A DNA stretch of 64,000 bases from Pseudonocardia oroxyli. Its GTDB lineage: Bacteria; Actinomycetota; Actinomycetes; Mycobacteriales; Pseudonocardiaceae. Location of the stretch: positions 1 through 64,000 of the forward strand of contig NZ_FNBE01000019.1 of the NCBI RefSeq assembly GCF_900102195.1, written 5' to 3'. Shown here piece by piece: positions 43,284 through 50,367 of this stretch (position 1 is the stretch's first letter; every line of letters begins with the position of its first letter). A program made the position numbers and the translations under genes. The notes under the pieces were generated by a model. The model saw nothing but the letters and a program-made list of their open reading frames with translations. It did no database searches and was not told the origin of the DNA.

Positions 43284-44659
43284 GCGGGCGGACGAGCGCC
43301 CAGCGCGGGCTGCGCGGGACCGTCTACCGGCGCGGCGCGAAGTGGGCGTTCATGATCGAGCTGGCGCCCGACCCGCTCACCGGCAAGCGGCGGCAGCGGG
43401 CGAAGTCCGGGTTCGAGTCCGAAGGCGAGGCCTGGGAGGCACTGGCCGAGGCGAACGGGGAGCTGCGGACCAACACGTTCGTCGCCTCCTCCACCCGCAC
43501 GGTCGCGGAGTTCTTCGAAGAGTGGCTGGTCAATGCGGCGATGACGCTCAAGCCGACGAGCCTCGCCAACTACACCGCCTTCACCCGCGCCTACGTCGTC
43601 CCCGTGATCGGGTCCCGGCGGCTGCAGTCCGTCGAGCCCGCCACCCTCACCGCGTTCTACCAGCACCTGCTCACCTCCGGGCGACGCAAGCGCGACACCG
43701 ATTCCGAGATGTATGCGCTCTGGAGCCGCAGTCCCGAGGACGCACGGATGGGGGCGGCCGAGATCGCCCGGCGAACAGGCGTCTCCTACTCGGCCGCGAG
43801 CAACGCCGTCCGTCGCTACCGCAACGGGAAGGTGCCCCTCCCCGTGGACCCCGGCCTGTCCGCGCGGACCGTCACCTCGATCCACGTCATGCTGCGGCGG
43901 GCCTTCGCTGACGCCGTCGAGCTGCGCTACCTCTCGACCAACCCGGCCACCCGGGTCCGCCCGCCTCGCATCGACCGGCGCGGCCACGTGACCTGGACTC
44001 CGCAGGAGCTGGGCCGGTTTCTCGCCGCCGCCCGCAGCGACCGCTTCTCCGCCCTCTGGGTCCTGCTCGCGACGACGGGGATGCGGCGCTCGGAGGCCGT
44101 CGGGGCGGTCCGCTCGGCGTTCGATCCGGTGGCGGGCACGCTCACCGTCGTCAGTACCCGGGTGGTCGTCTCCGGGCGGGCGAGGCGCTCCGACGGGAAG
44201 TCGCGGCGGAGCCGCCGCCTGCTCGGGCTCGACCCCACCACCGTCCAGGTGCTGCGCGAGCACCTCGCCGAGCAGGACCGCGAGCGGGCGGCGTTCGGTG
44301 CGTCGTACCACGACGAGGACCTGATGTTCTGCTGGCCGGACGGGCGACCGCTCCATCCCGGCGCGGTGTCCGTGCGGTTCCAGCGGATCGTGCGGGAGGC
44401 CGGGGTGCCGCGGATCCGGCTGCACGACGTCCGGCACACCTACGCGACCATGGCGCTGCGGGCCGGGGTGAACCCGAAGATCGTGAGCACCCGGCTCGGG
44501 CACGCCACCGTGGCCTTCACCCTGGACACCTACACCGCGGACATCCCCGAGCTCGACCAGGCCGCGGCGGTCACGATCAGCAACCTGTTCCTGCCGCCCC
44601 AGGAGCCAAGACCCACAACGATGTTTACCGATCCGCTTACAGAACAGCCTCCGAGCTGA
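43280..44659 (+). CDS. int: Tyrosine recombinase/integrase of the element
   Basis: The 459-aa protein has an N-terminal arm-binding part (RGTVYRRGAKWAFMIELAPD), a core-binding domain starting at VAEFFEEWLVNAAMTLKPT, and a C-terminal catalytic domain. Catalytic residues are visible as the arginine in TTGMRRSEAVG, the HxxR of LHDVRHTYATMALRAG, the histidine in RLGHATVAFTL and the tyrosine nucleophile in LDTYTADIPEL. The core-binding domain contains an insert with a helix-turn-helix look (MGAAEIARRTGVSYSAASNA), which is unusual. The gene ends 55 bases before the att repeat in tRNA-Val, the normal position for an integrase acting there. It overlaps xis by four bases. Confidence 0.95.
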   Translation: MSGRTSAQRGLRGTVYRRGAKWAFMIELAPDPLTGKRRQRAKSGFESEGEAWEALAEANGELRTNTFVASSTRTVAEFFEEWLVNAAMTLKPTSLANYTAFTRAYVVPVIGSRRLQSVEPATLTAFYQHLLTSGRRKRDTDSEMYALWSRSPEDARMGAAEIARRTGVSYSAASNAVRRYRNGKVPLPVDPGLSARTVTSIHVMLRRAFADAVELRYLSTNPATRVRPPRIDRRGHVTWTPQELGRFLAAARSDRFSALWVLLATTGMRRSEAVGAVRSAFDPVAGTLTVVSTRVVVSGRARRSDGKSRRSRRLLGLDPTTVQVLREHLAEQDRERAAFGASYHDEDLMFCWPDGRPLHPGAVSVRFQRIVREAGVPRIRLHDVRHTYATMALRAGVNPKIVSTRLGHATVAFTLDTYTADIPELDQAAAVTISNLFLPPQEPRPTTMFTDPLTEQPPS

Positions 44660-44673
44660 CCCCGGATACACCG

Positions 44674-44705
44674 AGGGGCCCCTGAACCTGCTGGTCAGGG
44701 GCCCT
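44674..44705. terminator. Bidirectional terminator between integrase and tRNA-Val
   Basis: AGGGGCCCCTGAAC and GGTCAGGGGCCCT pair as a strong GC-rich stem with one mismatch and a short loop. It lies 15 bases past the integrase stop and 10 bases past the tRNA 3' end, so it can end both convergent transcripts. The element thus seems to bring its own replacement terminator for the tRNA. Confidence 0.65.
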
Positions 44706-44713
44706 TCGGCTGC

Positions 44714-44756
44714 GTGGGCGATACTGGGATCGAACCAGTGACCTCTTCGGTGTGAA
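44714..44756. repeat. Right attachment site (43 bp, inside tRNA-Val)
   Basis: This is the second copy of the perfect 43-bp direct repeat. Here it forms the 3' half of the intact tRNA-Val(CAC), so integration restored a working tRNA gene. It marks the right end of the element. Confidence 0.9.
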
Positions 44757-44786
44757 CGAAGCGCTCTCCCCCTGAGCTAATCGCCC
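44715..44786 (-). tRNA. tRNA-Val (CAC)
   Basis: The 72-nt minus-strand gene folds as a cloverleaf. The acceptor stem GGGCGAT pairs with ATCGCCC. The anticodon loop TTCACAC sits on a CTTCG/CGAAG stem and gives anticodon CAC. The T loop is GTTCGATCC and the discriminator is A. CCA is not encoded. It is the integration target of the neighbouring element. Confidence 0.95.
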
Positions 44787-44808
44787 GCTGCGTTGGAAGA
44801 ACCTTACA

Positions 44809-45243
44809 TCACCCGAAGAACGGGCTCTGCAACCAGGTCCACTCTTCGAGGCCGACCCAGCCCGCGACCAGGGAGAAGGCGTTGAGGAGCCACAGGGTGG
44901 CGAGGACGATCAGGCCGGTCGCGGCGAGGACGAGCAGCTGCACCGCCCAGTGCTGGCGCTTGAGCCAGTCGGTCCAGGCGTCGTACTTGCCCTTGGCGTA
45001 GCGCAGCAGGCGCTTCGCCCACTCGAACTCCGAGCCGAGGATCGCGAGGCCCACGAAGACGATCGCCCAGCCCGGTCCGGGGTACGGGATCGCGATGATC
45101 CCGGCGATGAGGACCAGGGTGCCGAGCGTCCCGATCGCGATCCGCCAGGTCTTGCGGGCGGTGGGCCGTTCCTCGATGCGCTCACGGAACGCGGCGATCC
45201 GGGCCTTCAGGCCCGGCCGCTGGTCCAGTTCCTCAGTGCTCAG
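44809..45243 (-). CDS. TIGR02611 family membrane protein
   Basis: The protein (144 aa) starts with a basic helical region (LKARIAAFRERIEERPTARK), has membrane segments at about residues 40-60 and 105-130, and carries the family hallmark IPYPGPGWAIVFVGLAILGSEFEW between them. The family is common in actinobacteria; its function is unknown. The frame from the anti-sigma stop onward has no ATG, GTG or TTG before the hallmark region. The best start is a CTG whose last two bases lie in the anti-sigma TGA (CTGA overlap). Starting at the internal GTG near 45054 would remove the first membrane segment. It is the third gene of the sigma operon. Confidence 0.82.
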   Translation of the reverse strand: MSTEELDQRPGLKARIAAFRERIEERPTARKTWRIAIGTLGTLVLIAGIIAIPYPGPGWAIVFVGLAILGSEFEWAKRLLRYAKGKYDAWTDWLKRQHWAVQLLVLAATGLIVLATLWLLNAFSLVAGWVGLEEWTWLQSPFFG

Positions 45244-46106
45244 ATCTCCGCCCGCCCACTCGCCACGACATCGGACGGAGCGGCCGGGGCGGCCCGACCG
45301 GGTTCGAGCGAGATCGCGAACTGCGCGAACCCGGCACCGTCCGGCGACGACCCTACCGAGTGCACGGTGGAGTCGCCATCACGCACGTCGAACGTGCCGA
45401 GCGGCGCGGGGGTTCCCTCGGCGGGCAGGCCCCAGAGCACGTAGACGTGGTCGCTCGGGTTCGACGGCAGCGCGACCGGCAGGACCATCTGCTGCCCGGC
45501 GGGCGTCGCGAGGACGGCGGCCACCGCGGGCCGGCCCTGCCCGGGCGACAGGAAGGCATGGGCTGTGCCCGGCGTGGCCATCTGCTGCACCATCGAGACG
45601 AGCGCCTGGGCCCGGGCGGTCTCGGCGTCCCGCTGCGCGGCGAGCTGCGCGCTGTAGACGCTCAGCCCCGCGATCGCGCCGAGCGCCACCAGCGTCGCCG
45701 CGGCGACCGCGACGATCCGGCCGCGCAGCCCCCGACGCGGTCGGTGCCGCCCTCGCCCACTCCCCCGTCCGGGTCCGGAGCCCGCCGTGCGGCGCGGCGT
45801 CGGCCCGGGTCCGGACACCGGGACGGAGGTCACGGGCGGTTCGGCGAACAGGAGCGCCTCGGTGGGCTCGTTGCCGACCTGGGGCGTGCGCGCGGCCTCC
45901 TCGAGGATCCGGCTCCGCAGCCCCGCGGGCGGCTCCTCGGGCTCGACGCCCGCACCCAGCGCGGCGAGGGTCTCCTGCGTCTCCGCGACGACGGCGCGGC
46001 AGGTCGGGCAGGTGGGCAGGTGCGCGGCCACCCGGTGCTCCTCATCCGGCTCGAGAACGTGCAGGGCCCAGGCCACGGCGTCGTCGGACTTCGGGCAGTC
46101 GCTCAT
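45240..46106 (-). CDS. Anti-sigma factor (RskA-type, zinc-binding N-terminus)
   Basis: The 288-aa protein has an N-terminal anti-sigma domain with the zinc motif HLPTCPTCR preceded by a histidine helix (WALHVLEPDEEHRVAAH). A proline-rich cytosolic linker follows, then one membrane helix near residues 130-150 (IVAVAAATLVALGAIAGLSV), and an extracytoplasmic RskA C-terminal domain with VYVLWGLPAEGTPAPLGTFD. It would hold the sigma factor encoded upstream until proteolysis or a redox signal releases it. The ATG overlaps the sigma stop by four bases. Confidence 0.93.
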   Translation of the reverse strand: MSDCPKSDDAVAWALHVLEPDEEHRVAAHLPTCPTCRAVVAETQETLAALGAGVEPEEPPAGLRSRILEEAARTPQVGNEPTEALLFAEPPVTSVPVSGPGPTPRRTAGSGPGRGSGRGRHRPRRGLRGRIVAVAAATLVALGAIAGLSVYSAQLAAQRDAETARAQALVSMVQQMATPGTAHAFLSPGQGRPAVAAVLATPAGQQMVLPVALPSNPSDHVYVLWGLPAEGTPAPLGTFDVRDGDSTVHSVGSSPDGAGFAQFAISLEPGRAAPAAPSDVVASGRAEI

Positions 46107-46741
46107 CCCGCAGCCCCCTCGTACCCCGTGGTCGACCCGAGCACCGCGCGCAGGCGGGCCAGACCGGTGAACATGCGCGACTTGACCGTGCCCAGCGGGA
46201 CGCCGGTCAGGGCCGCCACCTCACGCTGGGTGTAGCCGCCGAAGTAGGCGAGCGCCAGCGCCTGGCGCTGCTCGGCGGGCAGCCGGTGCAGCGCCACCCG
46301 GACCTGTCCCGCGACGACCGCGCCCAGCGCCTGGGAGTCCGCACCGGCCTCGGCGGGCAGGGGGAGGTCGTCCCCGGCGTCGGAGGAGACCGTGCGACGA
46401 CGGATGGTGCTCTCCTTGCGGACCGTGTCGACCGCCTTGTGGTGGACGACCGTGAGCAGCCAGGTCGCGAAGGCACCGCGAGCGGGGTCGAACCGGGTGG
46501 GGTCACGCCAGAAGGAGAGGAAGGCCTCCTGCACCACATCCTCGGCCAGCTGCTCGTCGATGCAGATCCGGCGGGCCAGCGACCAGGCGGCGCGGCCGTG
46601 CCGGTCGTAGAGGGCGCCGAGCGCGCCGTCGTCCCCGGCCCGCACCCGCGCGGCCAGGCCGGCATCGACCTCGCGGGCCGACGCCCGGGCGGCGGCCTCC
46701 TCGGCCCTGTCGACGGCGTCCGCCACCAGTAGGTCCCTCAC
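46103..46741 (-). CDS. ECF RNA polymerase sigma factor (SigK-like)
   Basis: The protein has sigma region 2 (ALYDRHGRAAWSLARRICID, AEDVVQEAFLSFWRDPTRFD) and region 4 (LPAEQRQALALAYFGGYTQR, then VPLGTVKSRMFTGLARL), with no region 3, as in ECF sigma factors. Pairing with an RskA-type anti-sigma factor suggests the SigK group. The start is uncertain. GTG at 46741 is used here because a TTG eight codons earlier sits close to a possible GGAAAC -35 element. Such operons are usually autoregulated. The divergent gene is an SsgA-like regulator 246 bases away. Confidence 0.9.
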   Translation of the reverse strand: MRDLLVADAVDRAEEAAARASAREVDAGLAARVRAGDDGALGALYDRHGRAAWSLARRICIDEQLAEDVVQEAFLSFWRDPTRFDPARGAFATWLLTVVHHKAVDTVRKESTIRRRTVSSDAGDDLPLPAEAGADSQALGAVVAGQVRVALHRLPAEQRQALALAYFGGYTQREVAALTGVPLGTVKSRMFTGLARLRAVLGSTTGYEGAAG

Positions 46742-46840
46742 ACTCTGTCTTCGGTCATCGTGCAACGATCGGTTCGGCGTTTCCGGTGCCTGATATGTGG
46801 ATCACAACCATCTGGGCGATCACCCGTCCTTGCAGGTGGG

Positions 46841-46860
46841 GCCACTCCCGGAGGAGTGGC
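46841..46860. promoter_or_regulatory. Perfect palindrome between sigma factor and SsgA-like gene
   Basis: GCCACTCC and GGAGTGGC form an exact 8-bp inverted repeat around CGGA. It lies between two divergent genes and could be an operator or a small hairpin in one leader. Which gene it controls is not evident. Confidence 0.45.
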
Positions 46861-46987
46861 CCGTCCACCCGTCCGGGTTAACGCCGCAAACCCGGCGGGC
46901 GGATAACGTCCCCCGACCCGTCACATCTTGGCGACACGCTCGTTTTTCCGCACGACGGACCACGCGGCGCGAGAAAGAGGAGCAAGG

Positions 46988-47428
46988 ATGCGCGACCAGC
47001 CCATGATCATTCGTGAAGGGGCCTTGTTCGAGCTCGTCACCCCCGATGCACCCCCGGTGCCGGTGCGAGTGGAGCTCTCCTACTCGAGCCGGGACCCGTA
47101 CGCGGTGCAGGCCTCGTTCCGGACGGGCCAGAGCAGCCCGGTCGACTGGGTGTTCGCCCGCGACCTGCTCGCGGACGGCCTGCTCGCGCCCGCCGGCACC
47201 GGCGACGTCCGGGTGAAGCCGATCCTCGGCCCCGAGGAGCGCATCGAGGTCGAGCTGGCCTCGCCCTCCGGACACGCGGTGTTCACCACCGCCGCCCGTC
47301 CGCTGGCCGAGTTCCTCGACCGGACCTTCGAGCTCGTGCCCGCCACGAGCGAGTACTCCTGGCTCGACTTCGACGCCGCGCTGGACCAGCTCCTGGCCCC
47401 CAACTCGAGCGACGGCGCGCGCGACTGA
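46988..47428 (+). CDS. SsgA family sporulation/cell-division regulator
   Basis: The 146-aa protein matches SsgA-like proteins. It has the strand VPVRVELSYSSRDPYAVQASF, then VDWVFARDLLADGL, the acidic VKPILGPEERIEVELASPSG and the C-terminal helix LAEFLDRTFELV. Members act in septum placement and peptidoglycan remodelling, in Streptomyces during sporulation. In non-sporulating relatives the role is less clear. The start is the ATG after GAAAGAGGAGCAAGG; a longer frame upstream is not family-like. A GC hairpin follows the stop. Confidence 0.93.
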   Translation: MRDQPMIIREGALFELVTPDAPPVPVRVELSYSSRDPYAVQASFRTGQSSPVDWVFARDLLADGLLAPAGTGDVRVKPILGPEERIEVELASPSGHAVFTTAARPLAEFLDRTFELVPATSEYSWLDFDAALDQLLAPNSSDGARD

Positions 47429-47442
47429 GACCTGCGTCCGTC

Positions 47443-47466
47443 GGGCCGCAGCGCTCCCTGCGGCCC
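47443..47466 (+). terminator. Terminator after the SsgA-like gene
   Basis: GGGCCGCAG and CTGCGGCCC are an exact 9-bp stem around a six-base loop, starting 15 bases after the stop codon. A second exact hairpin (CGGGGGGT / ACCCCCCG, 47491-47514) lies just beyond and overlaps the likely promoter of the tRNA cluster. Confidence 0.6.
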
Positions 47467-47500
47467 GTCACTGCAGGTCAGCCCCATTGACGGGGGGTGG

Positions 47501-47529
47501 TTTCAGACCCCCCGCAGGGCTAGGATAAT
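47501..47529 (+). promoter_or_regulatory. Likely promoter of the tRNA Gly-Cys-Val cluster
   Basis: TTTCAG and GATAAT are spaced by 17 bases, fit -35/-10 elements, and end about 54 bases upstream of tRNA-Gly. An overlapping TAGGAT also fits an actinobacterial -10. No start site is proven. Confidence 0.5.
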
Positions 47530-47582
47530 GTTCTTCACGTCGGAGCGAGCAGCCCCGACAGGCTCCGGGAAACCGGATGCAT

Positions 47583-47655
47583 GCGGACGTAGCGCAGCTG
47601 GTAGCGCATCACCTTGCCAAGGTGAGGGTCGCGGGTTCGAATCCCGTCGTCCGCT
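47583..47655 (+). tRNA. tRNA-Gly (GCC)
   Basis: The acceptor GCGGACG pairs with CGTCCGC, the anticodon loop TTGCCAA gives GCC, and the T loop is GTTCGAATC. The gene is 73 nt with no encoded CCA. It is the first gene of a three-tRNA cluster. Confidence 0.96.
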
Positions 47656-47719
47656 CGGAGGAAACCTCGTATTCACTGCCTGGGCCTCCAGGCCGGACCC
47701 CCAGTTCGGCCGAGAGTCT

Positions 47720-47791
47720 GGCGGAGTGGCCGAGTGGTTTAGGCAAGGGCCTGCAAAGCCCTGTACGCGGGTTCGATTCCCGCCTCCGCCT
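47720..47791 (+). tRNA. tRNA-Cys (GCA)
   Basis: The acceptor GGCGGAG pairs with CTCCGCC. The anticodon stem AGGGC/GCCCT holds loop CTGCAAA, giving GCA. The T loop GTTCGATTC is normal. The gene lies one base before tRNA-Val. Confidence 0.95.
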
Positions 47792-47792
47792 C

Positions 47793-47867
47793 GGGCGATT
47801 AGCTCAGTGGGAGAGCGCTTCCTTGACACGGAAGAGGTCACTGGTTCAATCCCAGTATCGCCCACCA
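47793..47867 (+). tRNA. tRNA-Val (GAC)
   Basis: The acceptor GGGCGAT pairs with ATCGCCC and loop TTGACAC gives anticodon GAC. ACCA follows the acceptor, so CCA may be encoded. Its 3' half differs by only a few bases from the att repeat in the oppositely oriented tRNA-Val(CAC) 3 kb away. Confidence 0.95.
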
Positions 47868-47874
47868 CCCGAAT

Positions 47875-47904
47875 GAAGGCCCCCTGGTTCCCCAGGGGGC
47901 CTTC
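47875..47904 (+). terminator. Terminator after the tRNA cluster
   Basis: GAAGGCCCCCTGG and CCAGGGGGCCTTC form a perfect 13-bp stem with a TTCC loop, eight bases after tRNA-Val. Confidence 0.8.
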
Positions 47905-47970
47905 GGCGTTCGTGGGGCGAGTTCGGCTCGCCCCTGGTGTGACCCACTCCGCACCTGATGGAATGGGCTC

Positions 47971-48351
47971 GTGGACGACGGGTTCGCGGTCGAAGTCGGT
48001 GCCGGGTCGTTGCGGGGCGAGGGGACGACGCTCCCCCACCGGTGGACGTCGGGCGGAGTGGCCGTGCGCGCCGACTTCACCGGCGCCCACCTGCTCCACC
48101 TGGCGGCGGCGGGCTGTGTGCTCAACGACCTCTACCGCGAGGCGGGGCCCCTCGGGATCACCCTCGACGGTGTCCGGGTCACCGCCCGCGGCGGGTTCGA
48201 CGAGGGGTGGGCGTCCACCGGCATCGTCTACAGCGTCGAGCTGGACACCGCCGCCTCCGCGCAGGAGCAGCAGGCGCTGGTCGAGCGGGTGGACGAGGTC
48301 GCCGAGATCCCCCGGGCCCTGCGGGTCGGGACGCGGGTGGAGCGGCGCTGA
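47971..48351 (+). CDS. OsmC family protein
   Basis: The 126-aa protein fits the OsmC/Ohr fold. It has strands from AVEVGAGSLRGEG through GGVAVRADFTGAHLLHLAAAGCVLNDLYRE, with the conserved cysteine in the AAAGCVLNDL helix, and a second half with VYSVELDTAASAQEQQALVERVDEVAEIP. OsmC proteins reduce organic peroxides using paired cysteines. Only one of the usual cysteines is obvious here, so peroxidase activity is uncertain. The GTG start (GTGGACGACG) is used because the family begins there. It is convergent with the SGNH hydrolase gene across the 83-bp repeat array. Confidence 0.8.
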   Translation: MDDGFAVEVGAGSLRGEGTTLPHRWTSGGVAVRADFTGAHLLHLAAAGCVLNDLYREAGPLGITLDGVRVTARGGFDEGWASTGIVYSVELDTAASAQEQQALVERVDEVAEIPRALRVGTRVERR

Positions 48352-48382
48352 CCTCCGCTCGCCGCCGTGGACCCGGGCTGAC

Positions 48383-48607
48383 GCTTGGGACGCCCAAGCG
48401 TCGCTGGGTGGCGCTTGGGCGTCCCAAGCGTCAGGGAGGCGGCCCCAGCGTCAAGCGGGCGTGATGCTTGGGCGGCCCAAGCGTCGCTGGGTGGCGCTTG
48501 GGCGTCCCAAGCGTCAGGGAGGCGGCCCCAGCGCCAGGCGGGCGTGATGCTTGGGCGGCCCAAGCGTCACTCAGTGGTGCTTGGGCGTCCCAAGCGTCAG
48601 AGGGCGC
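48383..48607. repeat. Tandem array of an 83-bp double-hairpin repeat
   Basis: Three units begin with GCTTGGG at 48383, 48466 and 48549, a period of exactly 83 bases; the third is incomplete. Each unit contains two short palindromes, GCTTGGG(AC/CG)GCCCAAGC and GCTTGGGCGTCCCAAGC, separated by about ten bases, then a GGCGGCCCCAGCG spacer. Copies differ at only a few bases, mostly in the palindrome centres and spacer. The array fills the gap between two convergent genes, where it could act as a bidirectional terminator or be a REP-like element. It is not a CRISPR: spacers are near identical and repeats are palindromic. Confidence 0.85.
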
Positions 48608-48627
48608 GCGCCAGGCGTCACAAAGTG

Positions 48628-50121
48628 TCAGTCGACGAGCCGGGCCACCGTGGCGGCGAGGCGGAGAGAGCCGATCGCGGTGGGGTGGAAGGCGTACCCG
48701 TCCGACAGCCCCTGCAGGTCCGGGCTCATCCCGTCCGTCCCGGTGCTGCACAGCGGGCGCAGGTCGGGTTGGGCGACGGCGAAGCCGTACTTCTCCGCAC
48801 CCGTCCGGAGCACGGCGTTGAGCTGGTCGTTGCGGTCGGTCAGCAGGTCGATCTTGTCCTGGGTGAGCCCGACGGCGTAGGCGGGGCCGCGGGCGTCGGG
48901 GCAGGCCGGGTCGGTCTCGCTCGGGAAGGCCCCGTAGGAGGTCATGACCACGACCTGCGGACGGCTCGGGAGCTCGGCGAGGTCCTGCAGCAGCGCCGCG
49001 TACTCCCGGTCGAAGGCCCCCATCCGGTAGTCGAACTCGCCGCGGGTGAGGTTGTCGTCGCAGGTCTCGACGCCGTAGCAGTAGGTGATCAGGTCCGACC
49101 AGCCCACGTCGTTCGGCCCGATGGCGACGACGACGAAACGCAGGTCCGGCATCTGCTTGAGCAGGGCGACCTGCGGCGGGACCTGGGTCTCGCCGCGCTG
49201 CTGCGGGCCGCGCAGGCCTTGGGCGATCGTCGCGCTGGGGCAGGCGAGGTTCCGCACGCCGCCGGGCACCATCGTGGCCAGCTCCCCGGCGAGCGAGTCC
49301 GCCGAGCGCTGGCACACGACGTCGTCCCCCTCCGGGTCCGCCACCGGCGGCCCGCCGACGCGGGCGGCGCGGGAGTCCCCGATCACCGCGCCCGCGAACC
49401 CGGTCACGGTGGGGCCGACCGGCGCGGGCGTGACGCGGGATGCCCCGACGAGGTCCGACAGCGACCCGACCTGGGCGAGCCCGCGCATGGTCCCGGTGTA
49501 GGCGAGCGCCCCGCAGGCGCCCCAGGCCAGGACCGACACGGTGACCGACACCAGCGCCATCCGCCCGATCGTGCCCGAGCACCGGTGCCAGACGTCCGCG
49601 ACGGTCAGCTCCCCGCCGCGCGCGCGGCGCAGGATCCCGAGCATCCGGGCACAGCCGACCAGCGCGGCGATCGCCAGCCCCGTCCCGACGGCCCCGACCG
49701 CGCCGAGCAGGTACCAGTTCACGAACCCGGTCCGCAGCTGTTCGACGGCCTGGGCCGTGGCCTGGGCGGAGGCCTCCGGGTCGAAGACCTTGGCCGCGTC
49801 GTCGTTGCGCTGGACGGGACCGAGGGACAGCTGGGGGCGCAGCGGCCCCCACACCTGGATGCGCGGGATGTCGAGCTGGGTGTTGCCGATCTGGACGAGC
49901 CCGGCGGGGCCCTCCAGGGACAGGTCGGGCGTGCGCGCCCCGACGGAGATGTGCTGACCGAGGATCCGCAGGTCCTGGGCCGGGGTGAGGGCGATGGTGA
50001 GCGGGATGCCGACGGTGAGGCAGAGCAGCACCATCAGCACGGTCGGCCAGGAGCGCAGCTCCCGCCCCAGCGCGCGCATCGGGCGCGGCCGCTCGACCGC
50101 GCGCTCGCGGGTGACCACCAT
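48628..50121 (-). CDS. Membrane-anchored SGNH hydrolase-like protein
   Basis: The 497-aa protein has a membrane helix near residues 27-48 (VLMVLLCLTVGIPLTIALT), two more near residues 140-165 and 190-215, and a C-terminal SGNH/GDSL hydrolase domain. The nucleophile block is VIGDSRAAR, the Asn block is IGPNDVGW, and the final His is in DGYAFHPTAIG. Only one helix precedes a roughly 90-residue loop, then a pair places the hydrolase outside the cell (inference). Such proteins act as esterases or acyltransferases on envelope glycans. The start is the ATG before VVTRERAV, with GAAGGGGAG upstream. Confidence 0.88.
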   Translation of the reverse strand: MVVTRERAVERPRPMRALGRELRSWPTVLMVLLCLTVGIPLTIALTPAQDLRILGQHISVGARTPDLSLEGPAGLVQIGNTQLDIPRIQVWGPLRPQLSLGPVQRNDDAAKVFDPEASAQATAQAVEQLRTGFVNWYLLGAVGAVGTGLAIAALVGCARMLGILRRARGGELTVADVWHRCSGTIGRMALVSVTVSVLAWGACGALAYTGTMRGLAQVGSLSDLVGASRVTPAPVGPTVTGFAGAVIGDSRAARVGGPPVADPEGDDVVCQRSADSLAGELATMVPGGVRNLACPSATIAQGLRGPQQRGETQVPPQVALLKQMPDLRFVVVAIGPNDVGWSDLITYCYGVETCDDNLTRGEFDYRMGAFDREYAALLQDLAELPSRPQVVVMTSYGAFPSETDPACPDARGPAYAVGLTQDKIDLLTDRNDQLNAVLRTGAEKYGFAVAQPDLRPLCSTGTDGMSPDLQGLSDGYAFHPTAIGSLRLAATVARLVD

Positions 50122-50322
50122 CGACGGGCTCCCCTTCGCCGTACCGGTTCGCTCGTGTCGTGTACCGATCAAGATGATGCGGGCTCGCCGGGCGCCGGGG
50201 CATCCGGCGAACAGGGGATCCGAGGTGGCCTCACCCACCCGTCCGCCCCCTTGACGCCGGTCGCGCCGGTTGGTCGGCCGCCGGCCGGGTAGTCGCGCGG
50301 GCGGCCGGGGAACACCGCACTA

Positions 50323-50345
50323 TCGAGAATGGTTATCATGAGCGA
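50323..50345 (+). promoter_or_regulatory. Possible Zur box upstream of rpmE2
   Basis: An imperfect palindrome centred on AATGGTTATCAT lies 22 bases before the L31 start. Type B L31 genes are classic Zur targets in actinobacteria because they replace the zinc-containing paralogue, and the core resembles the AT-rich Zur consensus. Both arms match only partly, so this is a candidate. Confidence 0.5.
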
Positions 50346-50367
50346 CAGCAATCGACTGGAGGCCACC

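Larger units (their letters stand above)
13546..44756. mobile_element. Integrative element in tRNA-Val(CAC), defence island
   Basis: Perfect 43-bp direct repeats bound this stretch. The right copy lies inside an intact tRNA-Val(CAC) gene and the left copy is a 3' tRNA fragment. An excisionase-like gene and a tyrosine recombinase gene sit beside the right copy, as expected for such elements. A 12-bp direct repeat, TCCGCTTACAGA, occurs at 13716-13727 and 44632-44643, inside each end, and could be integrase arm sites. No conjugation, replication or phage structural genes are recognised, so it may be a genomic island mobilised in trans or a defective element. The cargo is dominated by DNA-processing and defence-like genes. 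Confidence 0.88.

Noticed and set aside
48383..48607. Possible CRISPR array
   Set aside because: Units are nearly identical along their whole 83-bp length, with palindromic cores. There are no unique spacers and no cas genes.
48431..50203. 590-codon frame overlapping the SGNH hydrolase gene on the same strand
   Set aside because: The hydrolase frame carries the GDS, GPND and His motifs; this alternate frame is arginine-rich noise.
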